This document shows, piece after piece, positions 43,575 through 56,349 of a stretch of DNA of 64,000 nucleotides. The stretch is from assembly GCA_020205615.1 (NCBI GenBank), contig CM035153.1:82039853-82103852 (forward strand), read 5' to 3'. Below the pieces are notes generated by a model. That model saw only the letters and a program-made list of their open reading frames with translations, made no database searches and was not told where the DNA came from. The translations under genes and the position numbers were made by a program. The stretch's first letter is position 1, and every line of letters starts with the position of its first letter. The stretch is from Panax quinquefolius. Lineage: Eukaryota > Streptophyta > Magnoliopsida > Apiales > Araliaceae.

Positions 43575-45450
43575 TGAAAGTAGTATGCACACAAGCCAAT
43601 CATGTTTGATGATAAAGCATATACTTTGTAACAATCTTATTCATTTATTAATAAAAAGTATTAATTTATTAAAGGCTTTTATTTATCTACATGATGCTGT
43701 TTTATAATATGTGATAAACCCATAGTTTTAAGCAATGCTTTTAGAATAATGATGATGATCATTCTAATGAGATCTAAATTCTTAGAAAGCTTAAAACTAA
43801 AATAGTTCCCAATCGTTGGATTACTAAATTGGGGATTAGTGAATCCGGATAGATTGGTACATACGTTGCTTTGCTTATTGGATGAGGATGATTGATCTCA
43901 TGATCATTTGTGTGGAGACACTAAAGCAAGTATGTAGGTGCTTATTAGAGAATAAGTTCATTTGAACGTTGGCTCGCTAAGGAATACCTAATGGAGTTTT
44001 ATTTGCTGTCAATAGGAATTCTAGTAGTGATAGTAGTCAAGTAATCCTTGGACTTGAGATCATCATAGTATCTCTGTGTATGATGAGTTGTACTTTGACT
44101 TATTCTTTAAGACCCTTAGGGTATATCAAAGGGTATGCTTGGGTATAATAAGTTGTACATGGAGATAATGTATGATCAATAAAGAATCTACCACTTCTAA
44201 TAAAAGAAGAGAAATGTCCTATGTGATTCGATAAATGACAACCCAAAGAGTCCTTGGCGAAGGCAAATGAAATTAGAAAGGAGTTTCTAATTTGCATTAT
44301 TTGAGTTGTGCATTTAAGAGTCGAAATACATATAATTAAATAAAATAAGACTTGACAATAATTCCATGTCTTATATTTAATTGGGGACATTGTATGGTGG
44401 AAGGATTGAATTATACGGTAACTATTTACTCAAAGGTTCTTTAATGATTAATGTTGAAATCTATATTATCTGGAAAGTCGTTGATCGCTAGGGGAGCTTA
44501 TCCCTATTGTAGAATAAATATTATTTATTTAAATAAATTAATTGATTAATTTATTTATTTAAATAAGATTAGAATTGTTCTAATTGATTTATTCACAACC
44601 TAGGTTTAATATTGAGAACCTAAAGGGTCACACCATAAAAGGAAGAATAATTATTTAAGAAGTTAATGGCATAATCGTAATAATATGTTATGTATATTTA
44701 ATTTAATCTATGGTGATAGAATAAATTAAATAGCTTAATATTTATTATTTAATATTTTAGAAATATTAAATATAAATTAATAAGAGGAGTCTTATTAATA
44801 TTATTATAATTATTATTATTTTAATTTCTAAAGAGTTTAGGAATTAATTTAATATAAGTACTCTCATTTATTCCTAATTGGATTAGGAAGGAAAATTAGT
44901 TAAAGGAGTTTAATTAATTATCCCTAATAAGATTAGGGAGCTTAATTAATTAAAAGAATTAATTAATTAAAACCCAATTCCTTAATTGTTAAGGTGGGTT
45001 GCCCACATCTATAAATAAGAGGAGTCTTATTATGGGTGGTATGGGTTGTTGACTTTAACAACCACGTAATAATTCCAAGTTGTTGAGAGTACACCTTTTC
45101 TATAGAGATAGAAAAACTAGGGTTTAGCCAACCAACCCCTTCTTCTTGAATTTTCTTCTTCCTTGGTGGATCACCTCTGAGGCCAAACATTTGGGTGGCT
45201 AACGTTGATCAAAGGAAGGAACCAAACCCGATGGATTCAAGATTGAACGCGAAAGGATTTGGAGGTGAACTTGTACACGAGGAAGCTCGATCTTCAAGGG
45301 TATGATTTATTCTTTATCTTTTCGTTTAATTAATAATTATGCATAAAGGGTGATCCCGGGTATATGGTTTGTAAATTTTTAAACTCGATTTACCACGCTT
45401 AAGACATTTTATGCAATTTGATTGCATTATGAATATTACAAAAACCTATG
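43575..45450 (+). repeat. E6 5' LTR (1.9 kb)
   Basis: Aligns along its length with 51020-52896 and 56350-58223. The last bases (CCTATGA) differ from CCTAACA in the other copies. Contains a perfect hairpin TTAATAAGA-GGAG-TCTTATTAA (44777-44798), a TATA box (45009-45017) and a second hairpin AATAAGA-GGAG-TCTTATT (45014-45031). The minus-strand open frames at 44100-44390 and 44963-45190 recur in every LTR copy and are not credible genes. Confidence 0.92.
45009..45017 (+). promoter_or_regulatory. TATA box of E6 5' LTR
   Basis: CTATAAATA, conserved in the 3' LTR (52453-52461) and in E7 (57775-57783). Confidence 0.75.
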
Positions 45451-45451
45451 A

Positions 45452-45463
45452 TGGCATCGAGCC
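45452..45463 (+). other. PBS of E6 (degenerate)
   Basis: TGGCATCGAGCC. E7 has TGGCATCAGAGCC at the same place, so one base is missing here. Confidence 0.7.
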
Positions 45464-46047
45464 AAACCTTTATGCGAATTATTAATTGTTTTAATTTATA
45501 TATTGATATATGTTTAGAACAATTTAATTGGGCATAATTTTTATGGTATAAAATTTAAATAAAAAAAAAAAAAAAAAAATCGCGAATTCAGAGTCACGCT
45601 GCAAACTTTAACAAGTGATGCTGTTAACAAGTTTTTTTAAAGAAAAGGATTGCACCGGAAATTAAAAAAAAGTGTGTGCTGCCGTTTTTTTTTTATTTTA
45701 GGGATACATGAGTCATTTTTTAAAAGAAATCAGCAGCCCATTATTAAAAAAAAAAAAAAAAAAAAACGGAACATATGCTGGCACGCAAATCAAGATGGCA
45801 ACAAGGCCGGAAATTTAAAAATAAAAAGGCAGCAGTTCTTGTTAAAATGGAAATTGCCAGCAAAAAAAAAAGTAAAAGGAACGGATTGCATGTTACCTTA
45901 TATATAATATATAACCTGTTATATATATATATATATACGGTAATTATATATATATATATATATATAGTTATATATATATATATATATATATATTTTTTTA
46001 TTATATATATATATAATAGTTATATATATATTCTTAATTATTATATA

Positions 46048-46740
46048 ATTAAAATAAAAGTTTATTTTAATTTTAAAATAAAAGGTTTATTTTAATATTA
46101 AAATATAAAGTTTTATTTTAATTTTAATAATTTTATAATTAAAATAAAAGGGTTTATTTTAATTTTAAAATTAAATTTCATGCTAACTAATTAGAGTTGG
46201 AATTGGATTCCATGCTAACTAATTGGAGTTGAAATTGGATTTTATTTTTCCTAAAATAAAGGAGTTTATTTGTAAATAGGGAAGTAAATCCATATTTCCT
46301 TAAATAAAGGAGTTTATTTAAATATGGAATAAGATTTCATATTATTCAAAATAAAGGAGTTTATTTGTGAATAGGAAAGAAAATCCGTGTTTCCTTAAAT
46401 AAAGGAGTTTATTTAAATATGAAATAAGATTTCATATTATTCAAAATAAAAGGAGTTTATTTGTGAATAGAAAATATAATCCGTGTTTCCTTTAATAAAA
46501 GATTTTTTTTACATGGAATTGGATTCCATAATTAATTAAAATAAAAGAGTTTATTTTAATTAAAGATTTTTTTTATTATATGGAATTGGATTCCATAATT
46601 AATTAAAATAAAGGAGTTTATTTTGATTAATATTTTGATTAAAATAAAATAGTTTATTTTATTCAAAATTAGATATAAATTAAAATAAAATAGTTTTATT
46701 TTGATTTAAATTTGGATTAAAATAAAGGAGTTTATTTTGA
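46048..46740 (+). repeat. Array of hairpins AAATAAA-loop-TTTATTT in E6 leader
   Basis: About 13 copies. The stem is perfect (7-9 bp) and the loop is short and mostly purine: GGAG in most of the central copies (46261, 46309, 46356, 46404, 46614, 46728), otherwise AG, AGG, AGGG, AGAG, ATAG or AGGAG. Longest stem TTAAATAAA/TTTATTTAA at 46300-46321 and 46395-46416. Confidence 0.85.
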
Positions 46741-47518
46741 TTCAAAATTAGATTTTATACTAACTAAATTTGCCCATTAAATGATATCAATATATATATT
46801 AAATGTTTATTATTCATAAGATGAATGTTATTTATTGATGCATATGGTTATGTGCATGATAATAAATGGGATTGATTATGGATTATTGACCAATGCGATT
46901 GGATTTTATTTTAGTTGGATGCATGAATGTATGGGTTTTATTAAATGAGGTCTCACAGTTTCGCCTTCTCTAATTTTTCTAAATGTAAATTCTATCTCCC
47001 TCCTATGTACTTCCCCTTGACTGCTGATCAAGGCTTCTATTTATTTTAAAATAGTTTTGTAATAGGAATAGTTAGAATTAATTTTTAAAGAATTAGAGAT
47101 CAAGGGACAAGAAGCGCTTGAAGACCCGTTTGTAATGGAGCCCGGGTTTAAATGTAATAGTTATATTTAAATATTATTTCTTGCACTCCTAGGGTTTGAC
47201 CTTTTTGGTTCACTTGGTGGCTCTAGTGAACCAAACTAGAATAAAAGTCCATAATCAATCCGGGTAGAATATAGTATTCTATATGTGCATGCTTATACTA
47301 TATATATATTATATATTATGCAAACATGCTTCGCATGTTCATTAATATGACGCGTATTTATATATATATATATGCTACGCCTTAAACAAGATGAGACAAA
47401 TTAATAACAAACCCCTCAAATTTTATATTAAGTCCTAAGCGTTCAAAGATATTTGGAATATCGAACGTCGCCTTCTAGCATGATAAAATTAATAGAGTAT
47501 TAAATATTTAATATGAGT

Positions 47519-47815
47519 TTGTTGTGTCACCACAAGGCAAGTATTAAGTATTTAAGATGTTAATTTATCACATTTGATGCTTATAAAGAAAATTGAACAA
47601 TATTGTTTTGTTGTGTCACCACAAGGATGATATTTTTCTTTTTTGAATATATGGAGTGCTAGGTCGGACTTAACTTGGATAATTTTGATTCGGATGTGCC
47701 ACCACTTGATCAAAAATAATCTAAGAGGCAAAATACAAGGAGTTGCATAGTTGATGTAATTGACAAAAGTTGTCTACCTATTTATTTATATATAGTTTGT
47801 TGTGTCACCACAAGG
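47519..47815 (+). repeat. Three copies of TTGTTGTGTCACCACAAGG in E6 leader
   Basis: Exact copies at 47519-47537, 47608-47626 and 47797-47815, with a partial fourth (GATGTGCCACCACTTGATC) near 47692. The motif is a near-palindrome (TTGTTGTG/TCACCACAA). Confidence 0.92.
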
Positions 47816-48079
47816 CTATATACATTTGAAATGTGATCCTTATTCTCACTAGCAAATCTTTAATTAGATTTTGCTGAACTATATAAGTGAGGGTAATATA
47901 GTTTGAAGAAAATAGTGGGAGATACCAATTTAAAACAAGACCTAATTTATTTTGGTAATTAATAATAGAATGTATGTTAAAATGTTGTTAATTACAAATT
48001 CATTTACGAATTTTACAATGTCTAAAATTACTATCATCATGCGAAGCATATTAAATGCTAAATTAACCAAACCAATTAA

Positions 48080-48860
48080 ACAGATTGATTAAGGAATTTG
48101 AGAATAGTTCTCATAGTGAAAAGCTATCTTATGTCCTTAATACGCCTATCCTCCAAATGGTTGCGCATAATGCCTCTGAGGAAGAGATTGCTACTTTTAG
48201 AAAGTGGCAACATGATGCATGATTGGCTCAATGCATCATGCTCGTATCCATGAGTAACAAGCTTGACGTCGACTGAAACTATGGATACTTCTACTATATT
48301 CCCTTGCACATCAAGTAGTTGATGGTGAGGAAAATGGGGTCGATAGATATCGAGATATCTAAGGAGCTCTTCCGATCTAGAATGACCGATGACACTACAA
48401 AGATGCAGATACATGTCCTTAACATTATCAATTTGATTGATCAATTAGAACAACATGTTTTGTCATGGATGGAGGGTTGAGCCAAGATTTGATCTTGCAC
48501 TCACTCTCTGGACTCCTTTCACAATTGTTGTGAATTTTTCATATGGACAAGCTAGATATCGACCTCATTGATTTGCTTAACATATTGAAAAATGTTGAGA
48601 GTCACTTTCAACCAAGAAAGATCAAGTCTTCTTGGTAGGGGCCAAAGGATCTTCGAAAAAAAGAAACGATTCAAAGAAGGTAAATAGAAAGGCATAAACA
48701 AAGGATAATAAGAGCAAAACGATCACGGATAGCAAAGGAGTTTGCTTCCCACCGCAATAAGCCCGGACAATTTGGAAAGAAAGCTGCGAAGCATCTTCTT
48801 GAGGCTAACCAAAAGAAGCTTAGTGAAGTTTCGGTTACAAATACAAATTTGTTCATGATT
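48080..48860 (+). pseudogene. E6 gag remnant (copia)
   Basis: Recognisable only in pieces across three frames: a segment around 48225-48260 corresponding to MLVSMSNEL, a leucine-rich INLIDQLEQ segment near 48420-48450, and a Lys-rich tail (KKKRFKEGK) near 48655-48685. Many stops and frameshifts. E7 keeps clearer versions of the same segments (IMLASMSNELQIG, LILHSLPDSFHNC). Confidence 0.7.
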
Positions 48861-48884
48861 TAAAATAAATTTTTCTTTAAGTCA

Positions 48885-50990
48885 AGGTTCTACTTGGGTA
48901 TTGGATACCGACTTTGGTTATCATAAATATAGATTTATGAAGGGACCAAGCAGAAGTAGAAAGCTAAACAAATATAAGTAATCCTATGTGTGGGAAATTA
49001 AGCAAAGGTTGCTGCATATTAGCCATAGAAACTTATAGTTTAGCAATGCCTACGGGCAAATCTATTAAGTCAATAAGTTGTTATTGTATTCTAGTTCTCG
49101 TTGAAAACATTATTTCCATTTTATTGTTGGACAATGAAATCTTTGGTATTATAATTAAGAACAATTGTTGTTCTATTTATAATAATAATGTTTTGTATAG
49201 AACTGGAATATTACTTAATAAATTTTGTATACTTGACTTACGTGAAAAATAATTTTGCATATTGAACAAATTAGTACAAGAAAAAGGAGATGATCATTCA
49301 AAGAGTTGAATGTGTGTATTTGCTGAAATACAAGTATGAATTATTTGAAAGGTTCAAAGAACTCAGAAGTGAAACAAATTGGCAAAGTATTAAGATTTAT
49401 TGATTAGATCAAGGAATAAATATTTGTGCAATAAGTTTCTAGATCATCTCAAATTGTTTTCTCATAATGGACGCCTCTTGATACACAATAATTGATTGGT
49501 GTATCTGAAAGGAAAAATCATACCTTGTTGGACATGGTACGGTCCATAATGATTTTACCGACATTCCAGTATCCTTCTAGGATCATGTCCTAGATATGGC
49601 TGCATATCTACGAAAATGGTAACCTCAAAATCCAGCCCCAAGACTCCATAAAAGTTATGGACAGGGAGGATTCCTAATCTTAAGTATGTTAAGATAAGGG
49701 GTTCCAACTTATGTGAAAAAGGTTTCAAATGATAAGCTTGGGACAAGATTTGACAAGTGTCGATTTGTGGGACATCCTAAAGTAAGTTTAGGGTATATGT
49801 TCTATAATTCTACTTAGCAAAAGGTGTTTGTTACGAAACACGCTGCCTTCTAAGATAAAGGCGTTTATCATTAAAAGGGCTAGTGGGAGGATAATAGATC
49901 TTGAAGAGTTCAAGAACCACAAAACACTATAAGTCAAATAAGAGGAACACAGAGATAGATCTATTTGTACCACAAATCAAATCGTAAATCTGAATAGTAC
50001 CAAGAAGATACCTAGGAGGTATGGATTCATCATGGATGATGATGATGAGGTACACATCATAGAAGATGATGATCCGAATTAAAATCGATGAGGTAAGACT
50101 TCTAGTGTGTACAAAAGGGTCAGTGGGAGCGTCATGAAATTTCTAGTATTATATGTTGATATACTACAGATAAAGAATGACATACTAATGCTACAATCAG
50201 TAAAGATAAAGTTGTCTAAACATTCCTCCATGAATGATTTGGAATAGTATCTTAATTGGGGATATAAATCTATATAGATAGATTTAAAAGGATGCTCGAC
50301 TTAACCCAAGGAACGTATATTCATTTGATGCTAAAGTCGTTTAGCATGGCAAACTCCAAGAGATGTCTCATGTTGATGAGCCATGGAGTGTATCTCTCTT
50401 AATAGTCCCCATAGACTCCAAAGAAGAGAGATCGCATGAGTGACAATCATGTATGCAATGAAATATACGAGACCTGATGTTGATCGGTCATATTCTGGAG
50501 AAGATCACTGTAAGACAGTGAAAAACATTTTAAAGTTCTTAATCGGCACTAAGGATATGAGCAAACATGGTGGGTCTGAATTAAAACTAGAGGGCTTTAC
50601 AGACTCAAGTTTTTCAGACAGACCAAGACGACCGAAAATCCACTTTAAGGTAAAGCGTTATCTTGAACAAAGGTGCGTTGAATTGAAAGGTTCCAAACAA
50701 AGAAAGAGTTCTTTGGTTTAGTGATAAAGACAAAGTATATAGCTATAAATGAAGTCGCAAGTTGATTGTTTGGATTAAAAGTTCATTACGTAACTAGGAA
50801 TAGTTCCTAAGTCTCATCATGGATCTAAACATGTGTTGTGGCACTTTCATTTGATTATTAGAATCATTGAAAGATGGGAAATCACTATAGAGATAGTGGA
50901 CTCTCATGAACAACATTACATATCCATTAACTAAAGCTTATCCAACAGCAGGATAATCGTCACTTAGAGAAGAAGAGTATAAGATACCAT
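48885..50990 (+). pseudogene. E6 pol remnant: protease, integrase ends, RT tail, RNase H
   Basis: Protease region TWVLDTDFGYHKYRF (DTD where DTG is needed). GAG-pre-integrase and the start of the integrase core are joined to a fragment resembling DDHSRYGYVY; the rest of the core is missing. The integrase C-terminus (CRFVGHPKVSLGYMFYN, 49760-49800) is followed by an acidic stretch (MDDDDEVHIIEDDD) and then directly by the RT palm (VYKRVSGS, FLVLYVD, 50110-50160). About 100 or more residues of RT are absent at 50090-50105. RNase H pieces follow (YAMKYTRPDVD, KTVKNILKFLIGTKDM, LKLEGFTDSSF). Not functional. Confidence 0.82.
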
Positions 50991-51008
50991 GACGATTGGC
51001 TTTAGTGC

Positions 51009-51019
51009 AAGTGGGAGAT
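51009..51019 (+). other. Polypurine tract of E6
   Basis: AAGTGGGAGAT just before TGAAAGTAG of the 3' LTR; E7 has the same sequence at 63573-63583. Confidence 0.7.
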
Positions 51020-52896
51020 TGAAAGTAGTATGCACACAAGCCAATCATGTTTGATGATAAAGCATATACTTTGTAACAATCTTATTCATTTATTAATAAA
51101 AAGTATTAATTTATTAAAGGCTTTTAATTATCTACATGATGCTGTGTTTTATAATATGTGATAAACCCATAGTTTTAAGCAATGCTTTTAGAATAATGAT
51201 GATGATCATTCTAATGAGATCTAAATTCTTAGAAAGCTTAAAACTAAAATAGTTCCCAATCGTTGGATTACTAAATTGGGGATTAGTGAATCCGGATAGA
51301 TTGGTACATACGTTGCTTGCTCATTGGATGAGGATGATTGATCTCATGATCATTTGTGTGGAGACACTAAAGCAAGTATGTAGGTGCTTATTAGAGAATA
51401 AGTTCACTGAACGTGGCTCGCTAAGGAATACCTAATGGAGTTTTATTTGACTGTCAATAGAATTCTGTAGTGATAGTAGTACAAGTAATCCTTGGACTTG
51501 AGATCATCATAGTATCTTGTGTATGATGAGTTATACTTTGACTTATTCCTTAAGACCCTTAGGGTATATCAAAGGGTATGCTTGGGTATAATAAGTTGTA
51601 CATGGAGATAATGTATGATCAATAAAGAATCTACCACTTCTAATAAAAGAAGAGAAATGTCCTATGTGATTCGATAAATGACAACCCAAAGAGTCCTTGG
51701 CAAAGGCGTAATCGAAATTAGAAAGGAGTTTCTAATTTGCATTATTTGGAGTTGTGCATTTAAGAGTCGAAATACATATAATTAAATAAAATAAGACTTG
51801 ACAGTAATTCCATGTCTTATATTTAATTGGGACATTGTATGGTGGAAGGATTGAATTGTACGGTAACTATTTACTCAAAGGTTCTTTAATGATTAATGTT
51901 GAAATCTATATTATCTAGAAAGTCGTTGATCGCTAGGGAGGCTTATCCCTATTGTAGAATAAATATTATTTATTTAAATAAATTAATTGATTAATTTATT
52001 TATTTAAATAAGATTAGAATTGTTCTAATTGATTTATTCACAATCGGTTTAATATTGAGAACCTAAAGGGTCACACCATAAAAGGAAGAATAATTATTTA
52101 AGAAGTTAATGGCATAATCGTAATAATATGTTATGTTTATTTAATTTAATCTATGGTGATAGAATAAATTAAATAGCTTAATATTTATTATTTAATATTT
52201 TAGAAATATTAAATATAAATTAATAAGAGGAGTCTTATTAATATTATTACAATTATTATTATTTTAATTTCTAAAAGAGTTTAGGAATTAATTTAATATA
52301 AGTACTCTCATTTATTCCTAATTGGATTAGGAAGAAAAATTAGTTAAAGGAGTTTAATTAATTATCCCTAATAAGATTAGGGAGCTTAATTAATTAAAAG
52401 AATTAATTAATTAAAACCCAATTCCTTAATTGTTAAGGTGGGTTGCCCACATCTATAAATAAGAGGAGTCTTATTATGGGTGGTATGGGTTGTTGACTTT
52501 AACAACCACGTAATAATTCCAAGTTGTTGGGAGTACACCTTTTCTATAGAGATAGAAAAACTAGGGTTTAGCCAACCTACCCCTTCTTCTTGAATTTTCT
52601 TCTTCCTTGGTGGATCACCTCTAGAGGCCAAACATTTGGGTGGCTAACGTTGATCAAAGGAAGGAACCAAACCCGGTGGATTCAAGATTGAACGCGAAAG
52701 GGATTTGGAGGTGAACTTGTACTGAGGAAGCTCGATCTTCAAGGGTATGATTTATTCTTTATCTTTTCGTTTAATTAATAATTGTGCATAAAGGGTGATC
52801 CGGGTATATGGTTTGTAAATTTTTTAAACTCTGATTTACCACGCTTCCGCACATTTTATGCAATTTGATTGCGTTATGAATATTACAAACCTAACA
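51020..52896 (+). repeat. E6 3' LTR (1.9 kb)
   Basis: Ends ACAAACCTAACA, followed by GGTAT (target duplication) and the rest of E4 LTR 2. Nearly the same as the 5' LTR; most differences are one- or two-base indels. Confidence 0.92.
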
Positions 52897-52901
52897 GGTA
52901 T

Positions 52902-54021
52902 AACCATGATTTTTGATGTTTCAGGTGAAGATAGGTGATGAAAATTATCTTCGTCCTGGATGCGAAGAGGAATTTAGAATCACAAATATGATTATGAGTT
53001 ATTCATATGATTATGGACATGAATTGTTGATTGATGTTACAAGGATAAAACATTATCGGTGGAATTTTAACATAGAGAAGATAATAGATCTAATGGTCTA
53101 TTTGACTCTTGTAATGGATTGCTCGTTCTGCTGCAACTATAATTGAAAAGTTTTATCATCTACCATATGTTCTAAATCTCTGATTTATTTCTGATGAAGG
53201 CTATTGATGATGTAAATTATCTTTAGTCATGATATTCTTTACTGGGCTAGTTGTGCTCACCCTTTTTGCTTCACAATTTCTTTCAGGTAATAAGAGTGTA
53301 GCTGGGTCGAGCGGGGATAACAGGGGAATAGAACGGTGGTCTATATATTGAAATAATTTTATTGAGAACTTTAGATAAGTGTGTCGTATTGTATACGTCA
53401 TTTGATATTTAATTTTGGTGAACCGAATAGGGTGAGGTGAACCTAACTTTGAAAGGGTGTTTTGCCACTATCATACAAGATGTCTAATGACATACAACCT
53501 CGTGTTATCATAAGACAGGGTTGTGCACATCCACTTGCTGAGTATATCTACGAGCACTACCTATATGATCTTGGAGTTTATTTGAAATATAATTTTCACT
53601 TGGAGACAGTGGAGATAGTTATATGTCAAGAGAAGAGTCACCATTGTTAAGAAGATGATAATAATCTTCTCGTTTTTCTTTGGGGTCTATTTGGTCAACC
53701 AAGGATAATTCTGTGGACATATGATATCTATCATAACCTGGACGCATGGTCTCCCATGTACGAAGGTTTCCTTGAGCACTTCCCAAAGATTTTAATTTCT
53801 AAAACAGTTTTTGACTATACTTTTATGTAAAGTATCATTGTAAGGATGTGGTCGAGGCACCATGAGAGTTACATATATTTGTATTAAAACTCATAGTTAA
53901 CTGTGGTCGTATTCAATACGAAAGTTCAACAGTTGTATAAATGAAATTTGTATTTGATTTTTATAGTGTGATATCTGGCGACTCAGAATGGGTCGTGTGG
54001 ACCTATTTTGGGGGCGTCACA
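52902..54021 (+). repeat. E4 LTR 2, right part
   Basis: Resumes AACCATGATTTTTGATGTTT, matching LTR 1 from about 39064, and ends TTTTGGGGGCGTCACA. Contains the second copy of the coding-like segment (about 53441-53830). Confidence 0.9.
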
Positions 54022-54026
54022 CATCA

Positions 54027-54964
54027 TTCGAGTAAGACCAACGACTCTTCATAAATTCTCTCCTCTACAGTTAGTTCTTGGACAGATACCCAACATATCA
54101 CACTTTCGAGTTTTTGGAAGAGCAGTATATGTTCCAATTGCACCTCCACAAAGAACTAAGATGGGAGCCCAACGAAGAATATGTATTTATGTTGGTTTTG
54201 ATTCTCCTTCTATTATCAGATATCTTGAACCTTTAACTGGAGATGTTTTTACTGCACGTTATGTAGATTGTCATTTTGATGAATTTGTATTTCCAACTTT
54301 AGGAGGAGGGAAAGTTTTAAATAAAAATCCCTCTGAAATATCTTGGAATGCATCAGATTTAAATTCACTTGATCCTCGTACAGGACATTGTGAAATTGAA
54401 GTTCAAAGAATTATTCATTTACAAAATATTGCAAATCAAATGCCAGATGCATTTAATGATGCTTGAAAAGTGATAAAGTCATATACACCTGCAGTGAATA
54501 CTCCAACAAGGATAGAAATACCTATTGAAAATTCAATTCCTGGAGAATTGACGAATAAGGTAATAGAAGAATCTAAACCACGCCAGAAGCGTGGAAGACT
54601 GATTGGTGCAAAAGACACTGAACCACAAAAATCAAAAGCAAATATGGGAATCCTAGAAAGAATACCCGCTCCAGAAGTAGCATTTATTCCAAGAGTGGGA
54701 ATAGCCCCAGAAGAGGTACAAACCGCTCCAGAAGTAGCACTTATTCCAAGAGTGGGAATAGCCCTAGAAGAGGTTCAAAATCTCAGTGAAGGGATAAGAG
54801 ATGAACACCAAGAGATCTCAATAAATTATGTACATGATGAGAAAATATGGGATCGAAGCAAAGTCATGATTGATGATATATTTGCTTTCTTTATAGCATT
54901 AGATATTACTTTGATTCCTGACACGGATCCTGAACCACAAAATGTGGAAGAATGTCGGAAATGA
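54027..54964 (+). pseudogene. E5 integrase C-terminus and linker
   Basis: Continues E5 integrase after E4: LQLVLGQIPNISHFRVFGRA, VPIAPPQRTKMGAQRR, YLEPLTGDVFTARYVD, typical of the copia integrase C-terminal region. A stop at 54464-54466 separates a linker that contains a tandem duplication of about 20 residues (APEVAFIPRVGIAPEEVQ, then APEVALIPRVGIALEEVQ; about 54668-54780). Confidence 0.85.
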
Positions 54965-56349
54965 AAAGATTGACCAAAATGGAAATATGCTATTCAAACT
55001 GAGCTACAATCTCTATTGAAAAGAGAAGTATTTGGACCAGTAGTCCAAACACCACTGGGTGTAATCCCGATTGGAAATAAATGGGTATTTATACGAAAGC
55101 AAAATGAGAAAAATGAAATTGTGAGATACAAAGCCCGACTTGTAGCTCAATGGTTTTCACAAAAACATGGTATTGATTATCAGGATACATACTCTCCAGT
55201 AATGGATGAAGTCACTTTTCGCTTTCTAATAGGTATGGCAACCATGGAAGGTTTGGAAACACGTCTGATGGATGTTGTAACAGCATACCTATATGGCTCA
55301 CTTGACAGTGAGATTTACATGAGAATCCCTGAAGGATTGAAAATTACTGAATCACAAAGGCCCCGTTACATATATTCAATCAAGTTACAACGCTCATTGG
55401 TTGGGTTGAAACAGTCTAGTCGTATGTGGTATAATCGACTTAGTGATTATTTAATAAAAGATGGATATATAAATGATCAAGTATGCCCATGTGTTTTTAT
55501 TAAGAAATCACAAAGTGGATTTTCTATCATTGCTGTATATGTGGATGATTTGAATCTTGTAGGTACTCTTGAAGAACTCACAAGAATTGCTACTTATTTA
55601 AAAGATGAATTTGAAATGAAAGATCTTGGAAAGAAAAAATTCTATTTGGGAATACAAGTGGAGCATTTAGCATCTGGAATTTTTGTTCATCAATCCACAT
55701 ATGCTGAAAAAATTCTCAGTCGCTTTCATATGGATAAAGCTCATCCTTTGACTACCCCGATGGTTGTTCAATCTTTAGAAGTTGGATAAAGATCCATTTC
55801 GTCCTCTAGAAAGTGGGGAAGAAGTTCTTGGACCTGAAGTTCCATACCTAAGTGCAATAGGTGCTCTTATGTATCTTGCAAACTGTACACGACCTGATAT
55901 TACTTTTACTGTAAACTTGTTAGCAAGATACAGTTCTTCTCCTACTAAGAGACATTGGGATGGGATCAAACACATTTTTAGATACCTCCGTGGAAGTATA
56001 GATCTTGGGTTATTTTATCCAAGAGATTCAACGTCGCGATTGGTTGGATATGCCGATGCAGGATATTTATCAGATCCACACAATGGAAGATCACAAATAG
56101 GCTATGTATTTATATATTGTGACACGGCTATATCCTAGAAATCCACAAACCAAACCATGACAACTACATCTTCAAATCACTCAGAGATTCTTGCTATACA
56201 TGAAGCAAGCAGAGAGTGTGTTTGGTTGAGATCAATTATTCAGCATATTCAAAAGTCATGTGGATTACCATCAATCAAAGACATTCCTATAATTCTGTAT
56301 AAGGATAACGCTACATGCATTGTTCAACTTAGAGGAGGGTACATCAAGG
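54965..56349 (+). pseudogene. E5 reverse transcriptase and RNase H, cut by E7
   Basis: RT is long and well kept: GNKWVFIRKQNEKNEIVRYK, ARLVAQWFSQKHGIDYQDTY, MDVVTAYLYGSLDSEIYM, LVGLKQSSRMWYNRL, the active site AVYVDDLNLVGT, and DEFEMKDLGKKKFYLGIQ. A single-base frameshift near 55785 moves to a second frame (YLSAIGALMYLANCTRPDI, RHWDGIKHIFRYLRG, GYADAGYLSDP). A stop at 56136 falls in the RNase H SWKS motif, and the frame continues (SSNHSEILAIHEASRECVWL) until E7 begins at 56350. An older active lineage with relatively few lesions. Confidence 0.92.

Larger units (their letters stand above)
45464..48079 (+). other. E6 leader: A-tracts, (TA)n, hairpin array, repeated 19-mer; no gene
   Basis: Contains A runs (45560-45579, 45746-45766), a (TA)n zone (45900-46040), an array of about 13 short hairpins (46048-46740), then a 19-base motif repeated three times (47519-47815). 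No plausible ORF; the frames at 45650-46095 are low complexity. E7 has the same layout at 58238-60659. Confidence 0.8.
43575..52896 (+). mobile_element. E6: defective Ty1/copia element with complete LTRs
   Basis: LTRs 43575-45450 and 51020-52896, both starting TGAAAGTAGTATGCACAC. Only a small fraction of bases differ, so the insertion is recent. The interior carries a repeat-rich leader (45464-48079), decayed gag (48080-48860) and decayed pol (48885-50990). The integrase core and the N-terminal half of RT are deleted. E7 is a sister copy with the same deletions. Confidence 0.92.
35947..54021 (+). mobile_element. E4: LARD-like gypsy derivative, two ~4.2-kb LTRs and a 337-bp interior
   Basis: LTR 35947-40201, interior 40202-40538 with PBS and PPT, LTR 40539-54021 interrupted by E6. 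Without E6 and its duplication the second LTR is about 4156 bp, against 4255 for the first. The interior keeps only a remnant of the pol C-terminus. It is non-autonomous and must have been mobilised by a relative, since both ends and the CATCA duplication are intact. LTR sequence relates it to E3. Confidence 0.9.

Noticed and set aside
44963..45190. Minus-strand frame recurring at 52407-52631 and 57755-57982
   Set aside because: Present in every E6/E7 LTR copy only because LTRs are copies; it runs against element direction through the TATA box, and the E7 version is frameshifted.
45650..46095. Two overlapping frames ending in long Tyr-Ile runs (also 58621-58833)
   Set aside because: Translations of (TA)n and A-tracts in the E6/E7 leaders.
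48124..48444. Minus-strand 106-codon frame over E6 gag
   Set aside because: Antisense shadow of decayed gag; the sense strand carries the recognisable copia motifs.
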